Below are positions 26,912-36,126 of a stretch of DNA of 64,000 nucleotides, piece after piece. Under the pieces are notes generated by a model. It did no database searches and was not told the origin of the DNA. It saw only the letters and a program-made list of their open reading frames with translations. The translations under genes and the position numbers were made by a program. This stretch comes from Halovenus halobia. GTDB taxonomy: Archaea; Halobacteriota; Halobacteria; Halobacteriales; Haloarculaceae. The stretch is taken from NCBI RefSeq assembly GCF_051414135.1, contig NZ_JBLKOA010000001.1, positions 434,001 through 498,000 on the forward strand, in the 5' to 3' direction. The stretch's first letter is position 1; every line of letters begins with the position of its first letter.

Positions 26912-28351
26912 ATGCATGAAAAGTGCGGCGTTGTTGGTGTCTCACTGACGGAGAGAGAGGCCGCGCGTCCACTCTACTACTCTTTGTATGCCCTGCAGCA
27001 CCGCGGCCAAGAATCGGCCGGAATCGTCACTCACGACGGCTTCCAGCAGCACGAACACGTCGAGATGGGACTGGTCGGCGACGCCTTCGACCAGACTGAC
27101 CTCGACGACCTCAACGGCGCGAACGGTATCGGACACGTTCGATACCCGACCGCCGGCGGCGTGAATAGCTCCTGCGCACAGCCGTTCTCAGTGTCGTTCA
27201 AGAGTGGCTCACTTGGCCTTGCACACAACGGAAATCTGGTCAACGCGGCGGAAGTCCGCGACGAACTGGCCGGTCTGGGTCACGCCTTTACTTCAGACGG
27301 TGATACGGAGGTCATCGCACACGACCTGGCGCGAAATCTCCTCGAGGAGGACCTCGTGCGTGCAGTTAAGTCCACAATGGGCCGCATTCACGGTTCGTAT
27401 TCGCTCACCATCATGCACGACGAGACGGTTCTTGGCGTGCGTGACCCGCAAGGAAATCGACCGCTGTGTATCGGTGAACTCGAAGATGGCTACGTCCTCG
27501 CCTCCGAGTCCGCAGCCATCGACACCCTCGGTGGCGAACTCATTCGAGATGTTCGTCCGGGTGAACTTATCGTCCTCCGACCAGACGGCACTGGATTCGA
27601 CAGTTATCAACTCACCGACGAGCCACAGACCGCACACTGCTTTTTCGAGCACGTTTATTTCGCGCGACCAGATTCAGTCATCGACGAGGAACTCGTCTAC
27701 GAGGTGCGCCGTGACCTTGGCCGCGCGCTCTGGGCAGAATCCGGCGTCGAAACTGATGTCGTGATGCCCGTCCCTGACTCCGGCCGCTCGTTCGCGTCGG
27801 GATACGCGGAAGCAGCGGCCGAAGACGGGGCCGAGACGGAGTTCGCGGAGGGACTGATGAAAAACCGCTACGTTGGCCGGACATTCATCATGCCCACGCA
27901 GGACGAGCGGGAACGGGCTGTCAGACTGAAACTCAACCCAATCAAATCGACAATCGAGGGCCGCAGCGTGACGCTAATCGACGACTCGATTGTCCGCGGG
28001 ACGACCTCGACTCAGCTTATCGAACTGCTTCGTGACGCTGGGGCCGAGGAGATTCACCTGCGGATCGGCTCGCCGGAAATTGTCGCCCCGTGTTATCTCG
28101 GTATCGACATGGCAAGCCGCGACGAACTGATCGCAGCCGACAAGACGACCGAGGAGATCCGTGAGGAAATCGGCGCAGACAGCCTTTCTTACCTCTCTAT
28201 CGAGGCGATCACGAACGCGCTCGGTCAGGACCACGAAGACCTCTGTCTGGGCTGTGTGACTGGCGAGTACCCCTACGATGTCGAGGGCGAACAGACCGAC
28301 CGTGAGGTCACTCGACCGGTAATCGACAGCGCTTCCAGCGCAGACGACTGA
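26912..28351 (+). CDS. purF: Amidophosphoribosyltransferase
   Basis: First committed step of purine synthesis (PRPP plus glutamine to phosphoribosylamine). The true start is ATG 26912, giving MHEKCGVVGV with Cys5 as the N-terminal nucleophile exposed after propeptide cleavage. Glutaminase residues include ALQHRGQESAGI and GHVRYPTAGG; the PRPP site is SVTLIDDSIVRGTTS; iron-sulfur-type cysteines CLGCVTGEYPYD are near the end. 479 residues, typical length. Last gene of lsm-rpl37e-purF. Confidence 0.96.
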   Translation: MHEKCGVVGVSLTEREAARPLYYSLYALQHRGQESAGIVTHDGFQQHEHVEMGLVGDAFDQTDLDDLNGANGIGHVRYPTAGGVNSSCAQPFSVSFKSGSLGLAHNGNLVNAAEVRDELAGLGHAFTSDGDTEVIAHDLARNLLEEDLVRAVKSTMGRIHGSYSLTIMHDETVLGVRDPQGNRPLCIGELEDGYVLASESAAIDTLGGELIRDVRPGELIVLRPDGTGFDSYQLTDEPQTAHCFFEHVYFARPDSVIDEELVYEVRRDLGRALWAESGVETDVVMPVPDSGRSFASGYAEAAAEDGAETEFAEGLMKNRYVGRTFIMPTQDERERAVRLKLNPIKSTIEGRSVTLIDDSIVRGTTSTQLIELLRDAGAEEIHLRIGSPEIVAPCYLGIDMASRDELIAADKTTEEIREEIGADSLSYLSIEAITNALGQDHEDLCLGCVTGEYPYDVEGEQTDREVTRPVIDSASSADD

Positions 28352-28372
28352 CTAGATTCCGTCTTCTCGACG

Positions 28373-29449
28373 CTACTCGAGGGGCAACTCGACGACCAGT
28401 ATTGTCGGGTCTGCCGCCCGCGTAATCTCGATATCGCCGCCGTACCGGTCGACAATGAGCGACGCAAAATAGAGGCCGAGACCGTCGCCGTTGCTGTGGT
28501 GGCCGCGGGTGTTGGGGTCGAACGGGCGGTTAGCCTCGATACCGGGGCCGCCGTCGTGAATCTCAACCTGTGCGGTTTCTGCGGTTTCAGTTACTGTGAC
28601 GGACACATCGCCGTCGCCATGGATGACACTGTTCTCGAACAGTTCGGCAAAGGCGAGATGGAGTAACTCGTCGGCACGAACCGTCGTCTCGACGGCGTCG
28701 AGGCCAGAGACAGATAATTCACCTGCGGCCGCCGCCACATCTCGGCCGTCGCGGAGCGCAGTCACGAGGTTGTACGCCGCTGGGTCCGCCGCGTGTGTCT
28801 GGATGTCGACGAGTGTTTCGACGCGGTCGACAACCTGTTCCATGTGCTCACAGTGGTCCAGAATCGTCTCAGTACCGTCGTCGGTTTCGACCTTTCCTGT
28901 CTCCATCAACTCGGCCCGGCCGGCGATAGCGGAGAGGTCGTTGAGAATCTGGTGTCTGAGGATGCCATTGAGCGAAGACAGCGTTTCCTGCTGTTCGTCG
29001 AGGAACTCTCGCCGGGCCTGTTCGCGGCTGGCTTTCGTGATTAGCTCTCGAACGCGAACGTCGTAATAGCCAATCACCGCACCAAATAGCGTGCCTGCGG
29101 CGAGGACGGTGAGAAAGAGGAACATCGAATCGAACGCAGAGTTAATCGTAGGGAGGACGACTGCTCCCCACGCGCTCATCGCGGCAACGACGAGAATATC
29201 GAGACTCATCCACCCAAGGACGCGACCCATCTCGTTGAATTCCCGAATTGTCAGCGCAATTCGGGCGCCGACAGCGATCAACACGAGACAGGTTCCAACC
29301 AGCCCGGCGGCCTGCAGGAGTTCCTCGTCGGTCAACTCGCCGTCGAGAAAGACTGCAGCGACGCCAACAGCGAGCATCAACGTTCCGAGCAGGCTGATCG
29401 TGTACCGCCACCAGTCTCCAACTAGGAGACTCCGGAGTTGATCAGCCAT
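28373..29449 (-). CDS. Membrane sensor histidine kinase
   Basis: Four hydrophobic helices in residues about 15-125 form the membrane part. Then comes a coiled-coil linker and the H-box LNGILRHQILNDLSAIAGR. The ATPase domain has an N-box FAELFENSVIHG, DGGPGI and GDGLGLYFASLIVDRYGG. There is no PAS or GAF domain, so sensing must be by the membrane part. No response regulator is adjacent. Haloarchaea carry many such orphan kinases; the signal is unknown. Confidence 0.88.
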   Translation of the reverse strand: MADQLRSLLVGDWWRYTISLLGTLMLAVGVAAVFLDGELTDEELLQAAGLVGTCLVLIAVGARIALTIREFNEMGRVLGWMSLDILVVAAMSAWGAVVLPTINSAFDSMFLFLTVLAAGTLFGAVIGYYDVRVRELITKASREQARREFLDEQQETLSSLNGILRHQILNDLSAIAGRAELMETGKVETDDGTETILDHCEHMEQVVDRVETLVDIQTHAADPAAYNLVTALRDGRDVAAAAGELSVSGLDAVETTVRADELLHLAFAELFENSVIHGDGDVSVTVTETAETAQVEIHDGGPGIEANRPFDPNTRGHHSNGDGLGLYFASLIVDRYGGDIEITRAADPTILVVELPLE

Positions 29450-29491
29450 CTGTCTGAAGTAGCAGACGGGTTAAGATAAGCCTACCCCACG

Positions 29492-29989
29492 CTACTCTGA
29501 CTCGACGAGTTCAACGTCCAGAAACTCCTCGACAGCGGCGACAATGCTTCCGCCGAGGTTGGCCTGAATGGCCCGGCCCTGTTCGAGCGCGAGCAGGTCA
29601 CCTTCGTCGACGTCGAGTTCAGCGGCGAGTTCACCGAGTTGGTAGCCGGCCTTCTGGCGCGCGTCAGTTACAACGTCGTCGTAATCGGAGACAAGATACG
29701 GAAGCTGGTCGTCATCGTAGTCCGCCCCGCTCTCCCAGTGTGAACTGTCGGGCTTGGCGGCGTCGTGCATCTTCGCGGTATTCTGTGCGGCTCGTTTCTC
29801 TCGACTCTCCCCGTCGTCGCCGGAGTTCTTACTCGTGGTGGCGTTGTCGTCGTGCTGGGCGCAGTCACTGCAGACCTCCAGTTGCGCACCGGCAACGTTC
29901 ACTTCTTGGGTCTTGACATCCCCTGTCCCACAGAGTTCACAGCTATCGCCAGAACTGCCACCACCGCTACCTGTCGAATATTTGGCCAT
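29492..29989 (-). CDS. mbf1: Multiprotein bridging factor 1 homologue
   Basis: A 165-residue two-domain protein: an N-terminal zinc ribbon (CELCGTGDVKTQEVNVAGAQ and CSDCAQHD), a charged linker, then a Cro-type helix-turn-helix (DARQKAGYQLGELAAELDVDEGDLLALEQG). MBF1 bridges TBP and activators in eukaryotes; archaeal MBF1 associates with ribosomes or transcription. The start at 29989 is set by a strong TATA box (gttatatatg) 21-30 bases upstream. Confidence 0.9.
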   Translation of the reverse strand: MAKYSTGSGGGSSGDSCELCGTGDVKTQEVNVAGAQLEVCSDCAQHDDNATTSKNSGDDGESREKRAAQNTAKMHDAAKPDSSHWESGADYDDDQLPYLVSDYDDVVTDARQKAGYQLGELAAELDVDEGDLLALEQGRAIQANLGGSIVAAVEEFLDVELVESE

Positions 29990-30009
29990 GCCGCCGCTAG
30001 CAGATTGCT

Positions 30010-30019
30010 CATATATAAC
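30010..30019 (-). promoter_or_regulatory. TATA box of mbf1
   Basis: Minus-strand gttatatatg lies 21-30 bases before the ATG at 29989. Confidence 0.6.
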
Positions 30020-30044
30020 TCTTAGTTCCTCGTTGTCAACGGTG

Positions 30045-31267
30045 TTACTCGTGGCCGTGCAATGACGACATCCGTTCGGTGATGTCGACACCTTTGTTGC
30101 GGTACTTCCGGACACGGTACCGGTGGACGACTGTTGTGACGCCAATCCAGCCGAGCACCACGAGAAACGCCGAGGGCTGGCTCAGCACGACGAACACGCC
30201 GAAGATACCGGAGACAGCCGTGTTCCCGACGGCAACAACCTTGAGCACTGGCATCGGCAACCTGTAGAAGGAGTGTTCGTACCGCGCCGGGAATATGTGG
30301 GGGAGTCGCCACAGCGCGACCCCGAGCATGGCGAAGGCGACGAAAATACCCGTCACGGTGACCGTCACCAGCCAATCCAACATATCGACCGCAAAGACCG
30401 AGTTTGCGTAGATGGCAACCGGAGCGAGAAGCAGTGGCGGTACACCGAGCGCGAGAATCGCCGTCGTTGGCGTCCCGAATCTGTCGTGGACTCCCGCAAA
30501 AGAACCGGGAACCACGTCGTCACGGCCCGCGCGCATGATGGTCCGCGAGTAGGAGGTAAACAGCGTGTTGATGGTCGTCGCGGCGCCAATCAATGCGGCA
30601 ATCGCAATCAGCGCGGCAACTTCACTCGAGGTGAACGTTGCTGCGACTGCGGCGAGCCCACCGCCCGCCTCAATTACGGGCGCAGCCTCTTGCCACGGGA
30701 GGACGCCGGCAAGAACAACGACAACGCCGAGCGAGATAGCGACGACGATGCCCATCCCGATGGCGAGCACGCGGGGAATGTTTTTGATTGGATTCTTGAG
30801 TTCCTCACCAATCTCGACAATCATCCCGAACCCCTGAAACGGGATGTACAGCGTCACGATTGCGATGAGCAGCGGACTGTAGCCGCCGGCGAACGGCGCG
30901 CCCTCGCCCTCGGTGGGAAACAGCGGCAGGTAGTTGCCGGTATCGACGCCCGTTGCGCCGACGACGATGAAGGTGAGCAACCCCCCGACTAACAGTGCGA
31001 CCATCGCCAACTGGACGCGGACGACGAGTCGCACGCCGACGTAATTTAACAGTAAAAAGCCTGCGAGTAGCGCCCAGACGACCAGCAGGGTCGGCAACGG
31101 TGCTGCGAACGAGGCGACGAAGAAGGCGAGATACTCGGCCCGGCGGCGACGAGCATCTGCGTCGGGACGATAAAAATCGACATGCCGATCGCCGTCCCGA
31201 CGAGTAACCCCACTGCCCTCACGAGCCCGATTTCCCCCGTAACGAGCTTGTAATCTTCTGCTGACAT
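30045..31267 (-). pseudogene. APC-family amino-acid permease, inactivated by internal deletion and frame change
   Basis: The ATG at 31267 opens a frame giving MSAEDYKLVTGEIG and the first APC helix (AVGLLVGTAIGMSIFIVP), reading to AAGPSI near 31130, after which it runs into nonsense and stops at 31046. The rest of the permease (EYLAFFVASF through nine or so helices to SSLHGHE) continues in another frame that has no ATG start. About 70-80 residues (helix 2 and part of helix 3) are missing at the junction. The sequence GGGCCGAGTATC can encode both GPSI and the following (R)AEY, which suggests loss by recombination between short repeats. Confidence 0.75.
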
Positions 31268-31362
31268 GAGCTGTCTTCTCAGCAGTCGACAGCGAGTTAT
31301 TTCAATGTATCGGCGCTCACGGCCGTCGGTTTGTACCGGAGCAGTGGTCGTAGTGATACTTG

Positions 31363-31390
31363 AGTGCCCGTGGCACTGTGTAGTAACTAC
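31363..31390 (+). promoter_or_regulatory. Two short palindromes upstream of sdhC TATA box
   Basis: AGTGCC-CGT-GGCACT (31363-31377) and GTAGT-A-ACTAC (31380-31390) are both perfect inverted repeats and abut the TATA box at 31391. Possible operators for the sdh operon; no known binding protein is assigned. Confidence 0.35.
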
Positions 31391-31398
31391 TATTTATC
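31391..31398 (+). promoter_or_regulatory. TATA box of sdhCDBA
   Basis: tatttatc lies 20-27 bases before the ATG at 31418. Confidence 0.55.
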
Positions 31399-31417
31399 CC
31401 CACCCCAAGGTGCGTAT

Positions 31418-31834
31418 ATGTCACAATCGTTCGATCGAGGCACCGTCGAAAGTTTCGGACGGTGGCTGGAGTTCAAACCCGGAATGTGGGCGTGGATTCT
31501 CCACAAACTCACCGGGTGGATACTCGTCGGCTACCTGTTCACGCACATCGCCGTGTTGAGCACGGCTACCGGCGTCGACCCGGCGGCCGCCGCGGCGGGC
31601 AACGACATCTACACGACGACGCTGCAGGGACTCGAAGAGCTACTCATCGTTCGCTTCCTCGAAATTGGACTGCTCACCGTGGCTGTGTTCCACATCCTGA
31701 ACGGGATTCGACTGCTGTTCGTTGACCTCGGACTCGGACTCGGTCGACAGGATGTCAGCTTCTACGTGTCACTGGTCATGACCGCACTGATCACGCTGGC
31801 AAGCCTGCCAACCTTCCTCGGAGGTGTACTGTAA
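31418..31834 (+). CDS. sdhC: Succinate dehydrogenase cytochrome b subunit
   Basis: A 138-residue membrane anchor with three helices. MWAWILHKLTGWILVGYL and FTHIAVLS carry the conserved His and Arg-type heme/quinone environment; FHILNGIRLLFVDLG is the second conserved block. It anchors the SDH flavin and iron-sulfur subunits to the membrane. ATG 31418 follows the TATA box. Its TAA overlaps the sdhD ATG. Confidence 0.92.
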   Translation: MSQSFDRGTVESFGRWLEFKPGMWAWILHKLTGWILVGYLFTHIAVLSTATGVDPAAAAAGNDIYTTTLQGLEELLIVRFLEIGLLTVAVFHILNGIRLLFVDLGLGLGRQDVSFYVSLVMTALITLASLPTFLGGVL

Positions 31835-32199
31835 TGGCTCAACACTACTCCTCGTTCGAGCACAAGGGCTGGCGGTGGTTCGTCCAGCGCATTACTGCCA
31901 TCTTCCTCATCGGCGTCCTTGCCTTTCACTTCATCACACTGCACTTCGTCAACCACGCCGCAGAGATTAGCTTCGCCGGAACTGAAGCACGGATGAGCCA
32001 GTGGGGCTACTTCTCGCTGATGGTCACCTTCCTCGTCACCGCCGCGTTCCACGGGGTCAACGGCGTGTACAACGCACTGGTTAACATGGGACTGCAGGGC
32101 ACCCAGAAGAAGGTTGTCGCCGCAATCCTTACCATTGCGACGGCCCTACTGGTATTGCAAGGATTCCGTGTTGCGACCGCTATGACTGGACTGTTCTAA
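31834..32199 (+). CDS. sdhD: Succinate dehydrogenase membrane anchor subunit
   Basis: A 121-residue three-helix protein, with WFVQRITAIFLIGVLAFHFITLHF (helix I with histidines; longest run given in parts: WFVQRITAIF, AFHFITLHF) and AFHGVNGVYNALVN. It pairs with SdhC to form the heme and quinone site. It overlaps sdhC by one base and sits 2 bp before sdhB. Confidence 0.9.
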   Translation: MAQHYSSFEHKGWRWFVQRITAIFLIGVLAFHFITLHFVNHAAEISFAGTEARMSQWGYFSLMVTFLVTAAFHGVNGVYNALVNMGLQGTQKKVVAAILTIATALLVLQGFRVATAMTGLF

Positions 32200-32201
32200 C
32201 A

Positions 32202-33059
32202 ATGAGTACAGAAATTCAACAAGAGACTGAGACTGCCGACGAACAGACAGCTGAACAGATCCGTGAAGAGGTCGCAGCAGACCTCTCGGAGAAGCGCCGT
32301 GAACAGATCAAAGAGGACCTCAACAGTGCCGAGAAGACGATCCAGCTGAAGGTCTTCCGGTACGACCCTGAAATTGAGGGCAAAGAAGAACCGCGGTTCG
32401 ACTCGTTTACGGTTCCATTCCACCGCGGGATGACGGTCCTCGACGCGCTCATCTACGCGCGTGACAAGTACGACTCCTCACTGACATTCCGACACTCCTG
32501 CCGACAGGCAGTCTGTGGTTCAGACGCACTCTTCGTCAACGGCCAACAGCGCCTCGGCTGTAAGACCCAGATGGGCGAACTCGACCACCCGGTTCGAATC
32601 GAACCGCTCCCGCATCAGGATGTCGTGAAAGACCTGGTCGTCGACATGGAGCACTTCTACGACCAGATGGAAGCGGTCGAACCGTTCTTCGACCCCGACG
32701 ACCTCCCCGAGGGGGAACTCGAAGAACAGCGCCAGACCCCCGAAAACCGCGAGAAAGTCAAACTCTCGACGCGGTGTATCTGGTGTGGTGCGTGTATGTC
32801 TTCCTGTAACATCGCCGCGGGCGATAACGAGTATCTCGGGCCCGCAGCCATCAACAAAGCCTACCGCTTCGCGATGGACGAACGCGAGGGCAGCGACCGC
32901 AAACAGGAACGTCTGCGCATCATCGAGCAGGAACACGGCGTCTGGCGCTGCCAGACCCAGTTCTCCTGCACGGAGGTGTGTCCCAAAGACATTCCACTGA
33001 CAGAACATATTCAGGCACTGAAACGCGAATCGATCAAGAACAACTTGAAGTTCTGGTAG
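32202..33059 (+). CDS. sdhB: Succinate dehydrogenase iron-sulfur subunit
   Basis: After a charged N-terminal extension of about 45 residues comes the plant-type ferredoxin domain. Its 2Fe-2S ligands are HSCRQAVCGSDALF and RLGCKT, with Asp in the third ligand place as in E. coli SdhB. The C-terminal domain has CIWCGACMSSCN and CQTQFSCTEVCPKDI for the 4Fe-4S and 3Fe-4S clusters. It transfers electrons from SdhA to quinone. 285 residues, slightly long because of the extension. Confidence 0.95.
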   Translation: MSTEIQQETETADEQTAEQIREEVAADLSEKRREQIKEDLNSAEKTIQLKVFRYDPEIEGKEEPRFDSFTVPFHRGMTVLDALIYARDKYDSSLTFRHSCRQAVCGSDALFVNGQQRLGCKTQMGELDHPVRIEPLPHQDVVKDLVVDMEHFYDQMEAVEPFFDPDDLPEGELEEQRQTPENREKVKLSTRCIWCGACMSSCNIAAGDNEYLGPAAINKAYRFAMDEREGSDRKQERLRIIEQEHGVWRCQTQFSCTEVCPKDIPLTEHIQALKRESIKNNLKFW

Positions 33060-33087
33060 ACCAATATACCATAGATTCCACCAACCA

Positions 33088-34917
33088 ATGTACAAACATG
33101 ACGTCATCGTGGTCGGCGCGGGCGGCGCCGGCCTCAGGGCAGCAATCGCGGCACACGAAGAGGGCGCAGACGTTGCGCTCGTGAGCAAACTCCACCCGGT
33201 GCGAAGTCACACCGGCGCAGCAGAGGGCGGCATCAACGCTGCACTCCACCCCGAGGACTCCTGGGAACTCCACGCCTACGATACGATGAAGGGCTCGGAC
33301 TACCTCGGCGACGCGCCTGCCATCGACACCTTCGCCAAGCAGGCACCTGACGAGGTCATCCAACTCGAACACTGGGGGATGCCATTCTCCCGTGAGGAGG
33401 ACGGCACCGTCTCCCAGCGACCGTTCGGTGGCCTCTCGCACCCGCGAACGACCTACGCCGGTGCAGAGACTGGGCACCACCTGCTGCACACGATGTACGA
33501 GCAGGTTGTCAAACGAGGTATCGAAGTGTACGACGAGTGGTACGTGTCCCGACTGGCTGTCACGGACCACGACCGTCCAGAGGACCGAGAGTGCTACGGT
33601 GCTGTCGGCTACGACATCAAGACGGGCGAAATCGACGGCTTCTACGCCAGCGACGGCGTCATCCTCGCAACTGGTGGAAATGGACAGGCCTTCGACCACA
33701 CGACCAACGCCATCGCAAACACCGGCGACGGCCAGGCACTCGCCTACCGCGCCGGCGCGCCGATGGAAGATATGGAGTTCGTCCAGTTCCACCCGACGAC
33801 GCTGCCTTCGACGGGTGTACTGATCTCCGAGGGTGTCCGTGGTGAGGGTGGAATTCTCTACAACGGCGACGAAGAGCGGTTCATGTTCGAGTACGGCTAC
33901 GCGAACAACGAGGGCGAACTCGCCTCTCGGGACGTGGTTTCCCGCGCCGAACTCACAGAGGTCAACGAGGGCCGCGGAATCGACGACGAGTACGTCCACC
34001 TCGACATGCGCCACCTCGGCGAGGAGCGTATCATCGACCGACTGGAGAACATCCTCCACCTCGCAGAGGACTTCGAGGGCACGGACGGCCTTGACGACCC
34101 GATGCCGGTCAAACCCGGCCAGCACTACCAGATGGGCGGTATCGAAGTCGACGAAAACGGGAAGACCTGTATCGACGGCCTCTACGCGGCCGGCGAGTGT
34201 GCCTGTGTCAGTATGCACGGCTCGAACCGTCTTGGTGGGAATGCCCTGCCCGAACTGCTCGTCTTCGGCTCTCGGGCTGGCCAGCATGCCGCTGGTGGTG
34301 ACCTCGAGGAATCAGATATCCCAACTGGGCCGTCCGCACAGAGCGAGGACGGTGACGTCGACACGCCGGTCGAACCCGGCAGCGTCGGCGACAGTTCCGA
34401 CCCAGTCGTCGCTGACGGTGGTGCCGTGGCGTCGCCGGAGGAACTTCTCGAAGAGGCCATCCGCAAAGAGCAGGAGCGTGTCGAGACGATGCTCGAACGC
34501 GACGGCGTCAACCACGCCGAAGTCCGCGAGAAGGTCCAGAAAACGATGACCGAGAATGTCAACGTCTTCCGCGAGGAATCCAACATCAAGGAGGCGCTGA
34601 AGGTCATCCGCGAGGCCCGTGAGCAGTACCAGCACGTCGGTGTCGCGGACAAGTCTCGGACCTACAACACGGACCTCATCCACACAATCGAGACGCGAAA
34701 CGTCATCGACAACGCAGAAGCGATTGCGCTGGGCGCACTCGCCCGCGAAGAGTTCCGTGGTGCTCACTGGCGCGCAGAGTACCAGGAACGCCGTGACGAC
34801 GAGTGGATCAAACACACGATGCTCTCGTGGAACGACGGGACGCCGAACCTCTACTACAAGCCCGTGATCCTCGAAGGTCACGAGCAGACCTACGAGCCAA
34901 AAGAGCGCTCGTACTGA
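33088..34917 (+). CDS. sdhA: Succinate dehydrogenase flavoprotein subunit
   Basis: FAD fold HDVIVVGAGGAGLRAA at the N-terminus, covalent-FAD region VRSHTGAAEGGINAAL, active-site VQFHPTTLPSTG and GSNRLGGNALPELLVFG. Oxidises succinate to fumarate in the TCA cycle. 609 residues. A low-complexity acidic insertion (about residues 410-450, SEDGDVDTPVEPGSVGDSSD) splits the helical region and looks halophile-specific. Last gene of the operon, followed by a hairpin with a T run. Confidence 0.96.
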   Translation: MYKHDVIVVGAGGAGLRAAIAAHEEGADVALVSKLHPVRSHTGAAEGGINAALHPEDSWELHAYDTMKGSDYLGDAPAIDTFAKQAPDEVIQLEHWGMPFSREEDGTVSQRPFGGLSHPRTTYAGAETGHHLLHTMYEQVVKRGIEVYDEWYVSRLAVTDHDRPEDRECYGAVGYDIKTGEIDGFYASDGVILATGGNGQAFDHTTNAIANTGDGQALAYRAGAPMEDMEFVQFHPTTLPSTGVLISEGVRGEGGILYNGDEERFMFEYGYANNEGELASRDVVSRAELTEVNEGRGIDDEYVHLDMRHLGEERIIDRLENILHLAEDFEGTDGLDDPMPVKPGQHYQMGGIEVDENGKTCIDGLYAAGECACVSMHGSNRLGGNALPELLVFGSRAGQHAAGGDLEESDIPTGPSAQSEDGDVDTPVEPGSVGDSSDPVVADGGAVASPEELLEEAIRKEQERVETMLERDGVNHAEVREKVQKTMTENVNVFREESNIKEALKVIREAREQYQHVGVADKSRTYNTDLIHTIETRNVIDNAEAIALGALAREEFRGAHWRAEYQERRDDEWIKHTMLSWNDGTPNLYYKPVILEGHEQTYEPKERSY

Positions 34918-34918
34918 A

Positions 34919-34940
34919 GTCGGCCTTTTTCTCCGCCGAC
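34919..34940 (+). terminator. Probable terminator after sdhA
   Basis: GTCGGC (34919-34924) and GCCGAC (34935-34940) are complementary and enclose a run of five T, two bases after the sdhA stop codon. Confidence 0.5.
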
Positions 34941-34949
34941 CGATAACTA

Positions 34950-34957
34950 ATTATAAG
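34950..34957 (+). promoter_or_regulatory. TATA box of Bat-type regulator gene
   Basis: attataag lies 27-34 bases before the ATG at 34984. Confidence 0.5.
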
Positions 34958-34983
34958 TTGCCATCATCGATTCTGGAAACGGC

Positions 34984-35652
34984 ATGTACGTCGAATTTCA
35001 CCACCAGAGCGAAATTTTTCATCAGACGTTGCGGGAGACGGAGGGAGTTGAGGTGGTGGTCAGGAACCTGGCGACCGGCCCGGAGACGCCGCTTCGACTC
35101 ATCGCGGCTGTCACCGGAGATGGGTGTGGTGCGTTTCACGACCGGGTGGCCGAAGACCCCTCTATCGCGGAGCTAAAACTGCTCGAAGATGGAGACCTTC
35201 GGCGCCTGTACTGGGCGAAGGCTGTTCTGGGGACAGTTGACCAGCGTGCATACGAGGCGGCAGTCGATTCCGGTGGTGTCTACCTGCAGTCTCGCTGGGC
35301 CGGCGACGGCTGGTACACGACGATGAACTATCCGGACCAGGACTCGTTTCAGGATTACCAGCGGCGAATCGACGAGGCGGGGATGGAGATCGAACCGACG
35401 CTCGTTCGTGCGGGTCGGTACCTCCTCTCCGGCGGCGCGTTCGACCTCACAGAAAAACAGGAAGCCGTGTTGCTCGAAGCCATCGAAGGGGGCTACTTTG
35501 AGGTTCCGCGGGGGTCGACGCTCGGTGATATCGCCGACAACCTCGCGATTAGCGAACAGGCGGCGTCGGAGCGACTCCGGCGCGCGATGGCCTCGCTTGC
35601 CCGGGCAGCGGTGACGAACTCCGGGGAGGAGTCGGTCACAGTAGAGCAGTAA
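34984..35652 (+). CDS. Bat-type helix-turn-helix (HTH_10) transcriptional regulator
   Basis: The 222-residue protein has an N-terminal ligand or signalling region of about 150 residues without PAS/GAF features. The C-terminal HTH_10 domain reads LTEKQEAVLLEAIEGGYFEVPRG, then STLGDIADNLAISEQAASERLRRA (broken here at the comma). Bacterio-opsin-activator-type HTH domains control many haloarchaeal redox and light genes. Placed between sdh and a hypothetical gene; no target is evident. First of four such regulators in the window. Confidence 0.85.
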   Translation: MYVEFHHQSEIFHQTLRETEGVEVVVRNLATGPETPLRLIAAVTGDGCGAFHDRVAEDPSIAELKLLEDGDLRRLYWAKAVLGTVDQRAYEAAVDSGGVYLQSRWAGDGWYTTMNYPDQDSFQDYQRRIDEAGMEIEPTLVRAGRYLLSGGAFDLTEKQEAVLLEAIEGGYFEVPRGSTLGDIADNLAISEQAASERLRRAMASLARAAVTNSGEESVTVEQ

Positions 35653-35672
35653 CCGCCCAGTCTGGGTGATTG

Positions 35673-35681
35673 CTTAAATAT
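35673..35681 (+). promoter_or_regulatory. TATA box of the 35.7-kb gene
   Basis: cttaaatat lies 23-31 bases before the ATG at 35704. Confidence 0.5.
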
Positions 35682-35703
35682 CGTAGCGCCGTATACGTTG
35701 ATA

Positions 35704-36084
35704 ATGGCTTCGGAGCCGTCGTTTACAATTCCTGCCCGGCCACAGCGAGAGTATCCATATAGCGGCGGGGTGGAGTACGACGGCCAGACGATTTTTCAAC
35801 TAGTCCCGAGCGACGACCACTCCAACGACTCTCTCTCAGAGCTGTTAGGAACGACACTGGCAGCGGGACCGTACCAGTATGGTGACTTCTATAATCTCCC
35901 GATGACGTTGTATCTCGTCCGAGATGAACACACCGGCGACGTCTTTCGGGCGTCTGTTCGGGACGGCCGAATCCGGTTGCACGTCCTCCCAGAGACGGAA
36001 TCAACGGGACTTCGGCAACTCTACGACCGACTCACTGAGCGCGCTGACGATAGCTTCAGCGTACAGTGCGAGACGTCGGTCTGA
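35704..36084 (+). CDS. Conserved haloarchaeal protein, unknown function
   Basis: A 126-residue soluble protein (MASEPSFTIPARPQREYPYSGG). The ATG at 35704 is supported by a TATA box; another ATG two codons earlier is less well placed. It contains LYLVRDEHTGDVFRASVRDG and a C-terminal LRQLYDRLTERADDSF helix. I recognise no family or motif. Confidence 0.65.
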   Translation: MASEPSFTIPARPQREYPYSGGVEYDGQTIFQLVPSDDHSNDSLSELLGTTLAAGPYQYGDFYNLPMTLYLVRDEHTGDVFRASVRDGRIRLHVLPETESTGLRQLYDRLTERADDSFSVQCETSV

Positions 36085-36126
36085 TTCGACCGGAATTTTA
36101 AGAAGCTGTCGGCCCGACCAGATGGT

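Noticed and set aside
33034..34287. Long open frame (417 codons) on the minus strand opposite sdhA
   Set aside because: It is the antisense shadow of a strongly conserved gene; GC-rich halophile codon use opens the complementary frame. It has no promoter and no family features.
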